From MED-G105 sp039025235 (GTDB lineage: Bacteria; Pseudomonadota; Alphaproteobacteria; Caulobacterales; Parvularculaceae), in assembly GCA_039025235.1 (NCBI GenBank), contig JBCCOS010000006.1, positions 124,001 to 188,000 of the forward strand: a DNA stretch of 64,000 nt. The letters run 5' to 3'. Shown here piece by piece: positions 18,856 to 27,760 of this stretch. Each line of letters starts with the position of its first letter. Positions within the stretch are counted from its first letter, which is position 1. The notes beneath the pieces are model-generated. The model ran no database searches, had not been told where the DNA came from, and saw only the letters and a program-made list of their open reading frames with translations. Position numbers and translations under genes: made by a program.

Positions 18856-18967
18856 AAGCGTCGCCACTTGAGTTTGAATAGAGGCGACGCTTTAACCGTT
18901 TATTTTTGCGTGTTTGCGCCAATAACTCAACGAGTGGCTAACGCCGCACACGTGGCCTGAAAACGCT
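18856..18967. repeat. Hairpin plus tail repeat between recA and alaS
   Basis: Perfect 10-bp arms AAGCGTCGCC and GGCGACGCTT flank a 19-nt loop, followed by the tail module (GTTTGCGCCAATAAC, then GCCGCACACGTGGCC, then AAACGCT). The arms differ from those of other copies but pair fully. The remaining sequence to the alaS start (18968-19214) shows nothing I can name beyond an expected promoter. Confidence 0.7.
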
Positions 18968-19214
18968 GGTCTAATGTTCTTCTGTCACAGTTGAACCGCT
19001 GGTAAGGCGTTAGCGCACCTTTCATAGCAGCGAAACGTTCATACTTCGCGTGGAAGCGCTTTAATATTTGATTGAATAGTTTTCGGCACTTCTTATTAAC
19101 TTGAATCGATCGATTTATTTCAAAACGATGCGATTCACCGGCTTAAGATGTAAAAGTCTGGGAAAGCGTTGCGTATCGAAGTGAATAGACGGCTTTTGTG
19201 GTTGGGTAATTTGA

Positions 19215-21950
19215 ATGACAGCACTGAAAGAAATTCGACAAACGTTTTTGGAGTTTTTTGCGGCGCGGGGGCACGAAGTTGTACCATCGGCGCCTTTGGT
19301 CCCTGACAATGATCCGACCTTGTTGTTCGTCAATGCCGGAATGGTTCCGTTCAAGAATGTTTTCACCGGCGCTGAAACGCGGGGCTATTCGCGCGCGGCG
19401 TCTTCGCAAAAATGCGTCCGTGCAGGCGGCAAGCATAATGACCTTGATAATGTAGGATATACGGCACGACACCATACATTTTTCGAAATGCTCGGGAATT
19501 TTTCTTTTGGTGACTATTTTAAAGACGAGGCCATTGATGCCTCTTGGTCACTTGTAACGGATGTTTTTGGCCTTGATCCAGAAAAGCTCCTGGTCACAGT
19601 ATATCATACCGATGATGAGGCAGTAGCACTTTGGAAAAAGATTGCCGGCCTTCCGGATGGACGTATAATACGTATTCCGACAAATGATAACTTTTGGTCG
19701 ATGGGCGATGTAGGCCCATGTGGTCCGTGCTCGGAAATTTTTTATGATCATGGCGATAATATACCTGGCGGCCCACCCGGCTCACCAGATGAAGACGGCG
19801 ACCGATTTATCGAAATCTGGAACCTTGTCTTTATGCAGTATGAGCGTTTCAAAGGTGGCGAGGAAAAACCGCTTCCAAAACCATCAATAGATACAGGAAT
19901 GGGCTTAGAACGCATCGCGGCTGTTCTTCAGGGCGTTCACGATAACTATGATGTCGATTTATTCCGCGCGATTATTGCGGAGTCGGAGGCAATGACCAGG
20001 CGTAAAGCGCAAGGTGCTGATGCCCCGGCGCATCGTGTGATTGCAGATCACCTACGGTCATCGAGTTTTTTAATCGCAGACGGTGTCACGCCTTCGAACG
20101 AGGGGCGGGGATATGTTCTAAGACGAATTATGCGGCGCGCGATGCGATATGCCCATGGCCTCGGTGCTAAAGAGCCTTTGTTAGCGCCGTTGTCGGCCTC
20201 TCTTATTTCAGAGATGGGGCAAGCTTTTCCAGAGCTTCAAAGGGCTTCGGCGTTGATTGCAGAGACATTGCGCGGGGAAGAAGAGAAATTCCGTACCCTT
20301 CTTGATCGTGGTATGAAGTTGCTTGAAGTGGAAACGGAAAAATTGAATGATGGTGAAGCGCTGCCTGGGGGGGCCGCATTCAAACTTTATGACACCTATG
20401 GCTTTCCTCTCGATTTGACCCAAGATGCTCTACGCCGACAAGGAATTGATGTTGATACGGATGGCTTTGCTGAGGCGATGGCTGCTCAAAAGACCGCTGC
20501 CCGCGCCGCTTGGTCTGGCTCCGGTGATGCCGCCGATGAACGAATTTGGTTTGAAATTCGTGATGCGTTCGGCGCGAGCGAATTTCTTGGATATCTTCAT
20601 GATACGACCGAAGGAATTGTCCAAGCCATCGTAAAAGATGGGACACGTGTCGAGCAAGCCTGCGCCGGAGACACTGTCGAAATTGTTTTCAATCAGACGC
20701 CATTTTACGCTGAATCCGGCGGGCAGATTGGTGATTCCGGAAGGATAGAAGGCGAGGACGACCTTAAAGTTAGCATTCACGATGTAAAGAAACGAAGCGG
20801 TGCTTTGCATGGCCATATTGGACAGATAGAGTCAGGAACAATCAGTGTCGGTACGGTCGCTAGGCTTATGATTGATACTGAAAGGCGCGCGTTAATTCGT
20901 TCTAATCACTCCGCAACACATCTTTTGCATCAGGCATTGAAAGACGTATTAGGGCCGCATGTGGCGCAGAAAGGTTCTCTTGTTGCGCCAGATCGATTGC
21001 GCTTTGACTTTTCACATTCAAAGGGCGTCAGTGCCGAAGAGATTGCACAAATAGAGCGGCGTGCCAACGCAGTGCTTCGCCAAAATGGTTCAGTTGAAAC
21101 AAAAGTGATGCCCTATGATGACGCTATTGCGTTAGGGGCTGTGGCGCTTTTTGGCGAAAAGTATGGTGATGACGTCCGTGTGCTAACGATGGGTGAACGC
21201 TTGGACGAAAACATAGGCCCTTATTCTGTCGAACTATGTGGTGGTACCCATGTGAAGCGTCTTGGCGATATATCCTTGATAAAAATCGTTTCTGAAAGCG
21301 CCGTGTCATCCGGGGTAAGGCGAATTGAGGCATTCACGAACGAGACGGCTCGGCTCTTTTTCGAGAAACAAAAATCCATATTGGATGGCGCTGCTGGCAT
21401 GCTTAAAACCACGCCGCAAGATCTACCGGCACGCCTCGAGGCCTTGCTTGCGGAAAGAAAGAAGTTAGAGAAATCCCTGTCAGATGCCAAAAAACAGCTT
21501 GCGCTTTCAGGGATGTCAGGGGGGGGCGGCGCGCCTAACGCCCTTTCCGGGCAGAAGAGTGCAGCTGAGTCTCCTGGCTCAAATTCTCCTGGCAGTGGTG
21601 CCAACGGTTCGTCGGAAATCGATGGGATAAAGTTTATTGGTCGTGTTGTCGAAGGCGTGGCACCAAAGGATCTTCGCGGTCTTGTTGATCAAGCGAAGGC
21701 GACTTTGGGCACTGGGATCGCGGCATTTGTAAGCGTCAATGACGGCAAAGCAGCTTTGACGGTCGGTGTAACCGATGATTTGAAAGAGCGCTTATCGGCT
21801 GTTGATCTCGTGCGAGCTGGTGCTGGTGCGATCGGTGGCAAAGGCGGTGGCGGCCGCCCCGATATGGCGCAGGCGGGTGGGCCAGATGGGCATCAGGCCG
21901 CTGATGCGATCAAATCAATAGAACAGAAAATACGCGATACCGCGCTTTGA
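19215..21950 (+). CDS. alaS: Alanyl-tRNA synthetase
   Basis: A 911-residue class II synthetase that charges tRNA-Ala and edits mischarged Ser and Gly. Motif 1 is within FVNAGMVPFKNVFTG. ARHHTFFEMLGNFSFGDYFK and FWSMGDVGPCGPCSEI belong to the catalytic core, with GMGLERIAAVLQG (motif 3). The editing domain carries the zinc-binding HSATHLLH and CGGTHV. The C-terminal DHHA1 domain ends with GGGRPDMAQAGG. A Gly/Ser/Asn-rich linker (about residues 769-797) separates editing and C-Ala domains and is looser than usual. The start ATACAG-type context is weak, but ATG 19215 aligns with the family N-terminus (LKEIRQTFLEFFAARGH). Confidence 0.98.
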   Translation: MTALKEIRQTFLEFFAARGHEVVPSAPLVPDNDPTLLFVNAGMVPFKNVFTGAETRGYSRAASSQKCVRAGGKHNDLDNVGYTARHHTFFEMLGNFSFGDYFKDEAIDASWSLVTDVFGLDPEKLLVTVYHTDDEAVALWKKIAGLPDGRIIRIPTNDNFWSMGDVGPCGPCSEIFYDHGDNIPGGPPGSPDEDGDRFIEIWNLVFMQYERFKGGEEKPLPKPSIDTGMGLERIAAVLQGVHDNYDVDLFRAIIAESEAMTRRKAQGADAPAHRVIADHLRSSSFLIADGVTPSNEGRGYVLRRIMRRAMRYAHGLGAKEPLLAPLSASLISEMGQAFPELQRASALIAETLRGEEEKFRTLLDRGMKLLEVETEKLNDGEALPGGAAFKLYDTYGFPLDLTQDALRRQGIDVDTDGFAEAMAAQKTAARAAWSGSGDAADERIWFEIRDAFGASEFLGYLHDTTEGIVQAIVKDGTRVEQACAGDTVEIVFNQTPFYAESGGQIGDSGRIEGEDDLKVSIHDVKKRSGALHGHIGQIESGTISVGTVARLMIDTERRALIRSNHSATHLLHQALKDVLGPHVAQKGSLVAPDRLRFDFSHSKGVSAEEIAQIERRANAVLRQNGSVETKVMPYDDAIALGAVALFGEKYGDDVRVLTMGERLDENIGPYSVELCGGTHVKRLGDISLIKIVSESAVSSGVRRIEAFTNETARLFFEKQKSILDGAAGMLKTTPQDLPARLEALLAERKKLEKSLSDAKKQLALSGMSGGGGAPNALSGQKSAAESPGSNSPGSGANGSSEIDGIKFIGRVVEGVAPKDLRGLVDQAKATLGTGIAAFVSVNDGKAALTVGVTDDLKERLSAVDLVRAGAGAIGGKGGGGRPDMAQAGGPDGHQAADAIKSIEQKIRDTAL

Positions 21951-21954
21951 CACT

Positions 21955-22025
21955 AGAGCCTGTTGCAGCAAAAGTGGATCACCGGTTTTGCGCTTCGCAA
22001 CAGGCTCCAACGAGAATCTAGAGTC
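21955..22025. repeat. C-type hairpin repeat, copy 1
   Basis: Perfect 10-bp outer arms AGCCTGTTGC and GCAACAGGCT enclose a second hairpin (GCAAAA and TTTTGC) around GTGGATCACCGG. A copy with only a few differences lies at 48596-48668. The core AAAGTGGATCACCGGTTTT recalls palindromes I remember from Rhizobiales genomes. It starts four bases after the alaS stop codon. Confidence 0.75.
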
Positions 22026-22058
22026 GTTCTGCTTCAAATCATATCGCTAACCGGCTTA

Positions 22059-22192
22059 AGAGCGCCATCGATTAAATTGGAATGGGAACGATGCTCCAAG
22101 TCTTTGTTTGGTCGGTCGAACAATTGTTCGACCTATTGCCGGGTTGATCGAAGGGAACCATCAACCAATCACACTTGTCCGCGAAGCGCTCT
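22059..22192. repeat. Hairpin plus P-module repeat between alaS and the GIN gene
   Basis: A hairpin half with AAATTGGAATGGGAACGATG leads into TCTTTGTTTGGTCGGTCG, the perfect 20-bp palindrome at 22114-22133, GGGAACCATCAACC, and ATCACACTTGTCCGCGAAGC. It matches the copy at 3731-3865 along its length. It sits at a convergent gene junction. Confidence 0.75.
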
Positions 22193-22204
22193 GACCTGCA
22201 TTTT

Positions 22205-22855
22205 TTACCGGATAGAAATATTTCCGCCCGAGGAAACCCGCTTATGAATTTTTTCGGGTTTACCATTCACAACAATTGATCCGCCTGAAGATGCTTTCGC
22301 GGAAACACTTTCACTTGCTGAAAGCTCAGCGGAGCCTCCGGACGATGCATCGGCCCTAGCGTCTGCGCAGTCTAATTTTGTAGCGTCAATCCGTCCGCCA
22401 CTTGAGACGTCGAGGTCCAACGCATCGCATGATCCGTCTGCGTTCAAAAACCCTCCGCTCGAAACACTGATACCAAAGTCGCTCGCATCAATTTTGTTGG
22501 CTACCACCTGCGCGCCTGACGAAACAGAAACGCCTTCTAACATCGGTAGACTGATAGAAACATTGACTCGATCGCGTTGCCCCCAAGTAATACTTGGTGT
22601 CTTCCGACTAACGACGAGTGTCTCTCCCTTTACGCTAACCAATAATCGTTCCATTTCTTCTTCGGTGGTTTCAGCGACCACTGAATATTCTTCAGCAAGA
22701 AGAATTTCTGCCTCAATGCCAGCGGCGATAGACACCTCATCAAAACCAGAAAAATCAAATGATTTGGTTTCTGCAAAAGCCGTTGTTGTAGACACGGATA
22801 AAAAGCCAGCGATACCAATCGACCGACTATATTTCACAACGTCAATATACTGCAT
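22205..22855 (-). CDS. GIN domain-containing exported protein (DUF2807)
   Basis: A 216-residue secreted protein. The N-terminus, with a positive charge then GIAGFLSVSTTTAFAE, is a probable signal peptide cleaved after TAFA. The mature part shows the DUF2807 pattern: FDFSGFDEVSIAAGIEAEI, then EMERLLVSVKGETLVV, then repeated SSGG turns (SVSSGGF, VSSGGRID, ASSGGSAEL, ASSGGSIVV, VSSGGNISIR) of a right-handed beta-helix. Such proteins are predicted to lie in the periplasm or on the surface; function is unknown. Start ATG 22855, or possibly an internal GTG at residue 7. It is separated from recQ by a repeat. Confidence 0.88.
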   Translation of the reverse strand: MQYIDVVKYSRSIGIAGFLSVSTTTAFAETKSFDFSGFDEVSIAAGIEAEILLAEEYSVVAETTEEEMERLLVSVKGETLVVSRKTPSITWGQRDRVNVSISLPMLEGVSVSSGAQVVANKIDASDFGISVSSGGFLNADGSCDALDLDVSSGGRIDATKLDCADARADASSGGSAELSASESVSAKASSGGSIVVNGKPEKIHKRVSSGGNISIR

Positions 22856-22880
22856 CGCATTAAACCCATTGTTCAGCGCC

Positions 22881-22996
22881 TAACGCGTTTGCAGCCGAAG
22901 TGCGCTTAATTCGGCGCTTCTTTCGTTATTGACGCAAACGCGCGAAAACAAAGACTAACAGCGGCGCTCTGATTCCATTTGAAGTTGCGCTGCGGT
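22881..22996. repeat. Tail plus hairpin repeat between recQ and the GIN gene
   Basis: The tail module comes first (ACGCGTTTGCAGCC, then GACGCAAACGCG), followed by AACAAAGAC and a diverged hairpin around GATTCCATTTGAAG with arms AGCGGCGC and GCGCTGC. It follows the recQ stop on that gene's 3' side. Confidence 0.6.
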
Positions 22997-23048
22997 AAAG
23001 TCTCCACACCTAAGTTATTAGGGCAAAAGTATAGAAATAGAAAGGATA

Positions 23049-24839
23049 TCATTGCGATTGGGTTGTGAATTCTTGGATGATTGACAAAAACGTTGCTGCA
23101 AACTCCTGCCTTTTAGCAGCACCTACGCCGAAAACTTGTCCAAACTCTTCCTCCGTTCGCGGCTTTTGCAACGTCATATCAACAAGCGTTCGATCGCTAA
23201 AAATAACAAAAGCCGGAGCGTTTTTTTTCACGGCCAATTCAAGCCGTCGTTTTTTAAGAGCATCCAAAAGGGTATTATCGTTGTTCGATAACGCCGACAC
23301 GTCAGTTGATCGTGACTTCTTTGTGGGTGAGGGCGCAGTATTCGGTAGACGAAACTGAAATGCCTTGACCGCCGTTTCCGAACAAGCCTGATGGGAAAGA
23401 GTGATGCCACCATGGTCATAGTCAACGTTCAAAAAACCGGACGCCGCTAATTGACGGAACAGTCCGCGCCAGAAGTTTGCTGTCTGCGATTTTCCGAGAC
23501 CAAAAATATCCAATTTTGATGCTTGTCTTTTGCGGGTATTTACTGTGTCGGCACCTCTCAATACTTCAACGAGATAAGACGGTCCGTATATTTCCCCTGT
23601 TTCCCTTACAGCACGAAGCGCAAGTGTTGCCTCATTGCCGACCCCATAGGTTTTTGGTGGGTTTCGACAGATGTCGCAATTTCCGCAAGCTTCTATGGTC
23701 TCGCCAAAATGCTGCAGCAAGTGTTGACGCCGACAGCTGGACGACTCACAAAAGGCAATCACATCGTCGAGCCGTGCATGTTCTGCCCGTGATTTATTCC
23801 CTGTACCAATCTCAACCATACGACGTCGCCGACCAATATCGCTTGAGCTATAGAGCATAATGGCGCGTGATGGAAAGCCATCGCGTCCAGCGCGTCCAAT
23901 CTCTTGATAGTAGGCCTCCAGTGAGGAAGGCACCGCATGATGAATAACAAATCGAATATCAGGCTTATCGATGCCCATACCGAATGCAATTGTTGCAACA
24001 ATGACAAGATCAGATCCGTTTAAGAAATCATTGAGCGTTGCTGTACGTTGCTCTGGTGATAGGCCCGCATGGTAAGCTGCTGCATTAATGCCTGATGCAT
24101 TGAGCTGTGAAGCAACGGTCTCTGTCTCTTTTCGCGAAAGACAGTAAACAACGCCGGAGCCACGTCCCAGTTCCGTTACCAATTCAATGATCTGGCGGTC
24201 ATTTGTTGTTTTGTCTATCACGGTAATATCAATATTGGGACGATCGAAGCTATGTATGCGAATAAAAGGGTCTTTCCTTAAAAGGCATTTCTTTATTTCA
24301 TTTTGAGTTTTGGCGTTTGCGGTTGCCGTAAAGGCAGACACTGGTGTTTTCGGCAGATGATCTCTTAATTTTGCGAGAGCCAGATAGTCCGGACGAAAGT
24401 CGTGTCCCCACTGGCTAACGCAATGGGCTTCGTCGATTATGATCCGTGCTATTTCTAGTTTGCGAAGCGCATTTATCATCCGATCTGTCATCAATCGTTC
24501 GGGCGCCATATATAATAGATTTAGATCGCCGCTTACCGCGCGCTTCCAATCATCGATATTTTCAGTTCTTGGACGGTTGGAGTGAATTGCACCAGCGGCA
24601 ATACCCAGAGTGTTCAATTGCAGGAGTTGATTTTCCATCAACGCAATAAGGGGGGAGACAACTATCGTCAGACCAGGTTGCATAATTGCTGGCAACTGAT
24701 AGCAGAGGCTTTTGCCTGCGCCCGTCGGCATTACGGCGAAAACATCTTTTCCCGCGAGTGCAGCTTCAACAATTTCTTCCTGACCCGGACGAAATTCATC
24801 AAAGCCAAAAATTGATTTAAGTGAGTTTGATGATGTCAC
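23049..24839 (-). CDS. recQ: ATP-dependent DNA helicase RecQ
   Basis: A 596-residue 3'-5' helicase for recombination and replication-fork repair. Motif 0/I: FRPGQEEIVEAALAGKD and MPTGAGKSLCYQLP. Motif II is IIDEAHCVSQWGHDFRPDY and motif III is SAFTATA. Motif V/VI is FGMGIDKPDIRFVIH with QEIGRAGRDG. The zinc-binding segment holds CESSSCRRQHLLQHF and CGNCDIC, then RQC. A C-terminal HRDC domain includes FVIFSDRTLVDM and EEFGQVFGVGAAK. ATG at 24839 aligns with the family start (LKSIFGFDEFRPGQ). It is followed by a repeat and then the GIN gene. Confidence 0.97.
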   Translation of the reverse strand: MTSSNSLKSIFGFDEFRPGQEEIVEAALAGKDVFAVMPTGAGKSLCYQLPAIMQPGLTIVVSPLIALMENQLLQLNTLGIAAGAIHSNRPRTENIDDWKRAVSGDLNLLYMAPERLMTDRMINALRKLEIARIIIDEAHCVSQWGHDFRPDYLALAKLRDHLPKTPVSAFTATANAKTQNEIKKCLLRKDPFIRIHSFDRPNIDITVIDKTTNDRQIIELVTELGRGSGVVYCLSRKETETVASQLNASGINAAAYHAGLSPEQRTATLNDFLNGSDLVIVATIAFGMGIDKPDIRFVIHHAVPSSLEAYYQEIGRAGRDGFPSRAIMLYSSSDIGRRRRMVEIGTGNKSRAEHARLDDVIAFCESSSCRRQHLLQHFGETIEACGNCDICRNPPKTYGVGNEATLALRAVRETGEIYGPSYLVEVLRGADTVNTRKRQASKLDIFGLGKSQTANFWRGLFRQLAASGFLNVDYDHGGITLSHQACSETAVKAFQFRLPNTAPSPTKKSRSTDVSALSNNDNTLLDALKKRRLELAVKKNAPAFVIFSDRTLVDMTLQKPRTEEEFGQVFGVGAAKRQEFAATFLSIIQEFTTQSQ

Positions 24840-25040
24840 CGGCGCGTCTTCTCATCAAATTTAAGCTAGCGTCACACGAGCCATAGCGGTGTTTGGTGTT
24901 TCATCCAATGCCCGGCGCTTCAAAATAGAAAGAGCGTCGTTTCTAATTTTAGCTGATAGTTAAATAGTGGAGCGTTGATCGTTACGGCCTCGTGAATGAG
25001 CAATCGATACTGCCACCGAATTCGCCGCGAGATTTGCACC

Positions 25041-25500
25041 TTATCGGATCCGTCTGTCCGATGCAGTCAAACCCAGCCTTTTTAAATGATACGTCCTAAC
25101 ACCAGATTTTTTCCCCACCGACCGGTATGGAGTTCTCGTGCGGTCGTCGTTCTTTTAACGAAGTTGACAAACGCGACGCGTAATTCCGTTGCGAACCCCT
25201 GTCCCGAGGAGGACTTTTTAAACAAATATCCAATGGAAAATTTGATCCTTTGGTCGTCGATAAAACCGGCACCTATGGTCCCGATAAACTCCTGACCATA
25301 AAGATAACACTGTTAATTGCATTTTGATTCACAGACCAATTCGACAAGAGGCTGTTTCGCACATGCCCCTCATCTCTCATGTGGTCAGTGCCAGCTGCCA
25401 GGGCCAAATGAACGTCATTGGCAAGACATCCAACTCATTTAACGCGCGGAAGACCGGCAGCACATCCCTAGAACATCATCTTCTTAAATGGAGCCGCCGG
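25041..25500 (-). pseudogene. Decayed GNAT (RimJ/RimL-like) acetyltransferase
   Basis: Between recQ and icd the minus strand holds fragments of one acetyltransferase in different frames. From the high-coordinate end: an N-terminal piece with DVLPVFRALNELDVLPMT and IWPW, broken by an in-frame TGA; a middle piece (RDEGHVRN, LLSNWSV) in another frame; and a C-terminal piece with EFIGTIGAGFIDD, FSIGYLF and SGQGFATELRVAFVNFVK in a third. The last holds the acetyl-CoA-binding loop region of the family. A final KRLGL, like the usual EKLGF, lies in yet another frame. At least two frameshifts and one stop make it non-functional. The rest of 24840-25537 holds only a half hairpin repeat (24913-24942). 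Confidence 0.7.
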
Positions 25501-25537
25501 GTTCTGAGGCTATGGGGCACTCGTTAAATCTGACCTG

Positions 25538-26752
25538 TTAAGCGTCCATAACCTTTTGGAAGTTCTCATCGACTTTTTCGATGAAACCGCTCGTGGTGAG
25601 CCATTTCTGTTCGGCACCGATAAGGAGCGCGAGGTCTTTGGTCATTTGGCCGCTTTCAACGGTTTTAATGATGGTTTGCTCAAGCTTTTGAGCAAAATCA
25701 ACCAGTGGCTCATTGCCATCAATTTTGCCGCGATAGGTAAGGCCACGCGTCCAAGCAAAAATAGAGGCAATCGAATTCGTTGATGTATCTTCGCCCTTTT
25801 GGTGCTGCCGATAATGACGGGTGACCGTGCCGTGGGCTGCTTCGGCTTCAATCGTTTTGCCGTCAGGTGTCATCAAAACCGATGTCATGAGACCAAGCGA
25901 GCCGAAGCCTTGAGCAACCGTGTCCGATTGCACATCACCATCATAGTTTTTGCAGGCCCAGACATATCCGCCCGCCCATTTCATGCAGGCTGCGACCATG
26001 TCGTCAATAAGGCGATGCTCATAGGTGCCGCCAAACGCCTCAAATTTGTCTTTGAACTCTGTCTCAAAGACTTCGGCAAATAAGTCTTTGAACCGACCAT
26101 CGTACTTTTTTAGGATTGTGTTTTTGGTTGAAAGATAGACCGGATATTGACGCTGGAGCCCATAATTGAAGCACGCTCTGGCAAAATCCCTAATTGATGC
26201 ATCAAGATTATACATTCCCATATAAATGCCCGATGACGGGGCATCGAATACTTCTTCTTCGATCACTTCACCATCGTCGCCGGTCCATTTGAGAGTCAAT
26301 TTTCCTTTGTTTGGAAAGAGAAAGTCGGTTGCTCTATATTGGTCGCCAAAGGCATGTCGACCGATGATTATTGGCTGCGTCCAACCCGGCACCAGGCGTG
26401 GCACATTTCTGATAATAATGGGCTCGCGAAAAACGACGCCACCCAGAATATTACGGATCGTGCCGTTGGGGGAGCGCCACATTTTTTTTAGGTCGAATTC
26501 TTTAACGCGTGCTTCATCTGGCGTGATGGTGGCGCATTTGACCGCAACACCATGCTCCTTGGTCGCGTTTGCTGCGTCGATGGTTATCTGATCGTCGGTA
26601 CGATCGCGCGCTTCGATTCCAAGATCAAAGTACTTGAGATCGATGTCTAGATAGGGGTGGATGAATTTGTCTTTAATCATTTGCCAGATGATCCGGGTCA
26701 TTTCGTCCCCGTCCATCTCCACAATCGGATTGTCGACCTTTATCTTCGGCAT
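25538..26752 (-). CDS. icd: NADP-dependent isocitrate dehydrogenase (type II, eukaryote-like)
   Basis: A 404-residue homodimeric enzyme of the TCA cycle: isocitrate plus NADP gives 2-oxoglutarate, CO2 and NADPH. Seen: VEMDGDEMTRIIW at the start, KCATITPDEARV, the substrate loop KMWRSPNGTIRNILGG (phosphate-binding Ser and Asn), the catalytic EFKDKFEAFG region with HRLIDDMVA, and GSLGLMTSVL and EAAHGTVTRHY near the nucleotide site. This subtype is usual in alphaproteobacteria. Divergent from the trmJ-like gene. It supplies the 2-oxoglutarate made in the reverse sense by glutamate dehydrogenase at 3935-8833. Confidence 0.97.
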   Translation of the reverse strand: MPKIKVDNPIVEMDGDEMTRIIWQMIKDKFIHPYLDIDLKYFDLGIEARDRTDDQITIDAANATKEHGVAVKCATITPDEARVKEFDLKKMWRSPNGTIRNILGGVVFREPIIIRNVPRLVPGWTQPIIIGRHAFGDQYRATDFLFPNKGKLTLKWTGDDGEVIEEEVFDAPSSGIYMGMYNLDASIRDFARACFNYGLQRQYPVYLSTKNTILKKYDGRFKDLFAEVFETEFKDKFEAFGGTYEHRLIDDMVAACMKWAGGYVWACKNYDGDVQSDTVAQGFGSLGLMTSVLMTPDGKTIEAEAAHGTVTRHYRQHQKGEDTSTNSIASIFAWTRGLTYRGKIDGNEPLVDFAQKLEQTIIKTVESGQMTKDLALLIGAEQKWLTTSGFIEKVDENFQKVMDA

Positions 26753-26933
26753 GAGTGTACGCTCGCAGTAAGTAATTGGTGATGGTGTCGGCTATACCAA
26801 TTCAAGTTCAAAGGTGCAAAAGCGATTGCAGTTCTTTTCGATCGCTTTTGCGTCTAAAGCCGGATTTGTAATATTTCCCCGCTGCAATAACACGCGTTTT
26901 TTGTTTGCTTGCAAGCCATTTATTGATTGGCGT

Positions 26934-27707
26934 ATGAGCGAAGTCATGGAAAAGGATAAAACACCCGGGTCTCGCGGAAATATTGATGCCCTGCCGAAGG
27001 GGCCAAGGATAATTCTCGTGCAGCCGCAATTAGGAGAAAATATTGGCGCGGCAGCGCGGGCGATGCTTAATTTTGGCCTATCTGATATGAGCATCGTTGA
27101 TCCGCGCGACGGTTGGCCAAACGAGCGCGCCATCGCAATGGCGTCCGGCGCGCGCGCTGTTTTAGACGGCGCATCAGTTCATTCAATGCTGGATGATGCC
27201 CTAATTGAGCAAAATTACGTTCTAGCCACAACGGCGCGACCACGTGAGTTGCTTTTGCCTGTGCTTTCGCCAAAAGCTGCCATAGAACAGATCAAGGATC
27301 GTCTATTGGATGGTCAGAATTGCAGCATTCTTTTCGGTGCCGAACGTCGAGGTCTTGAAAATGCCGACCTCCTGAAAACGGATGGCATCATTTCAATCCC
27401 CGTTAATCCAGCTTTTCCATCGCTCAACCTAGCGCAAGCTGTTTTAGTCTGTGGCTATGAGTGGGCACTGGCAGCGGGGCGAAAGCCGACAGAGAGTGAC
27501 CTTGAAAGAGTACCGCCCGCTTCGAAAGCTGATTTCGATCGATTGATAGAACATCTGACAGAAAAGCTCGACGAAGCTCAGTATTTCTATCCGCCAGAAA
27601 AAAAGCCTGCAAAGCTGCGAAACCTAACTGTTGCCCTGGCGCGCGCCCAGTTGACCGAAGGGGAGGTGCGAACCCTGCGCGGTGTGATTAAGGCCCTCGC
27701 TCAGTAG
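26934..27707 (+). CDS. trmJ: TrmJ/LasT-type SPOUT RNA methyltransferase
   Basis: A 257-residue SAM-dependent methyltransferase of TrmH family group 1. TrmJ methylates the 2'-O of nucleotide 32 in tRNA anticodon loops. The knotted fold is visible as IILVQPQLGENIGAAARAM, then DPRDGWPNERAIAMASGA, FGAERRGLENADLL, and SIPVNPAFPSLNLAQAVLV, the SAM-binding knot. The open frame extends upstream to 26814, but that extra 40-residue segment (FASKAGFVIFPRCNN) is unlike the family, so I use ATG 26934. Ribosome binding is weak. Exact target RNA in alphaproteobacteria is not certain. The adjacent yhhQ gene is also a tRNA-modification gene, 53 bp downstream. Confidence 0.88.
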   Translation: MSEVMEKDKTPGSRGNIDALPKGPRIILVQPQLGENIGAAARAMLNFGLSDMSIVDPRDGWPNERAIAMASGARAVLDGASVHSMLDDALIEQNYVLATTARPRELLLPVLSPKAAIEQIKDRLLDGQNCSILFGAERRGLENADLLKTDGIISIPVNPAFPSLNLAQAVLVCGYEWALAAGRKPTESDLERVPPASKADFDRLIEHLTEKLDEAQYFYPPEKKPAKLRNLTVALARAQLTEGEVRTLRGVIKALAQ

Positions 27708-27760
27708 GTCATCGCTAACACGGTTTTTCACCCCAGATAAACGCTAAAGGTAAGTGGCTC

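Noticed and set aside
24840..25537. A tmRNA or other structured RNA in the recQ-icd gap
   Set aside because: No tag-peptide reading frame or tRNA-like domain was found; reading the minus strand explained the region as an acetyltransferase pseudogene.
26814..26933. A 40-residue N-terminal extension of the TrmJ-like protein
   Set aside because: The sequence is unlike the family, and the conserved part starts shortly after ATG 26934; the extension would cover the promoter gap with icd.
27708..27760. A preQ1 riboswitch before the queuosine-precursor transporter gene
   Set aside because: CACCCCAGATAAACGCTAAAGG looks vaguely similar, but the P1 stem and loop pairing of preQ1-I could not be drawn, and the region is very short.
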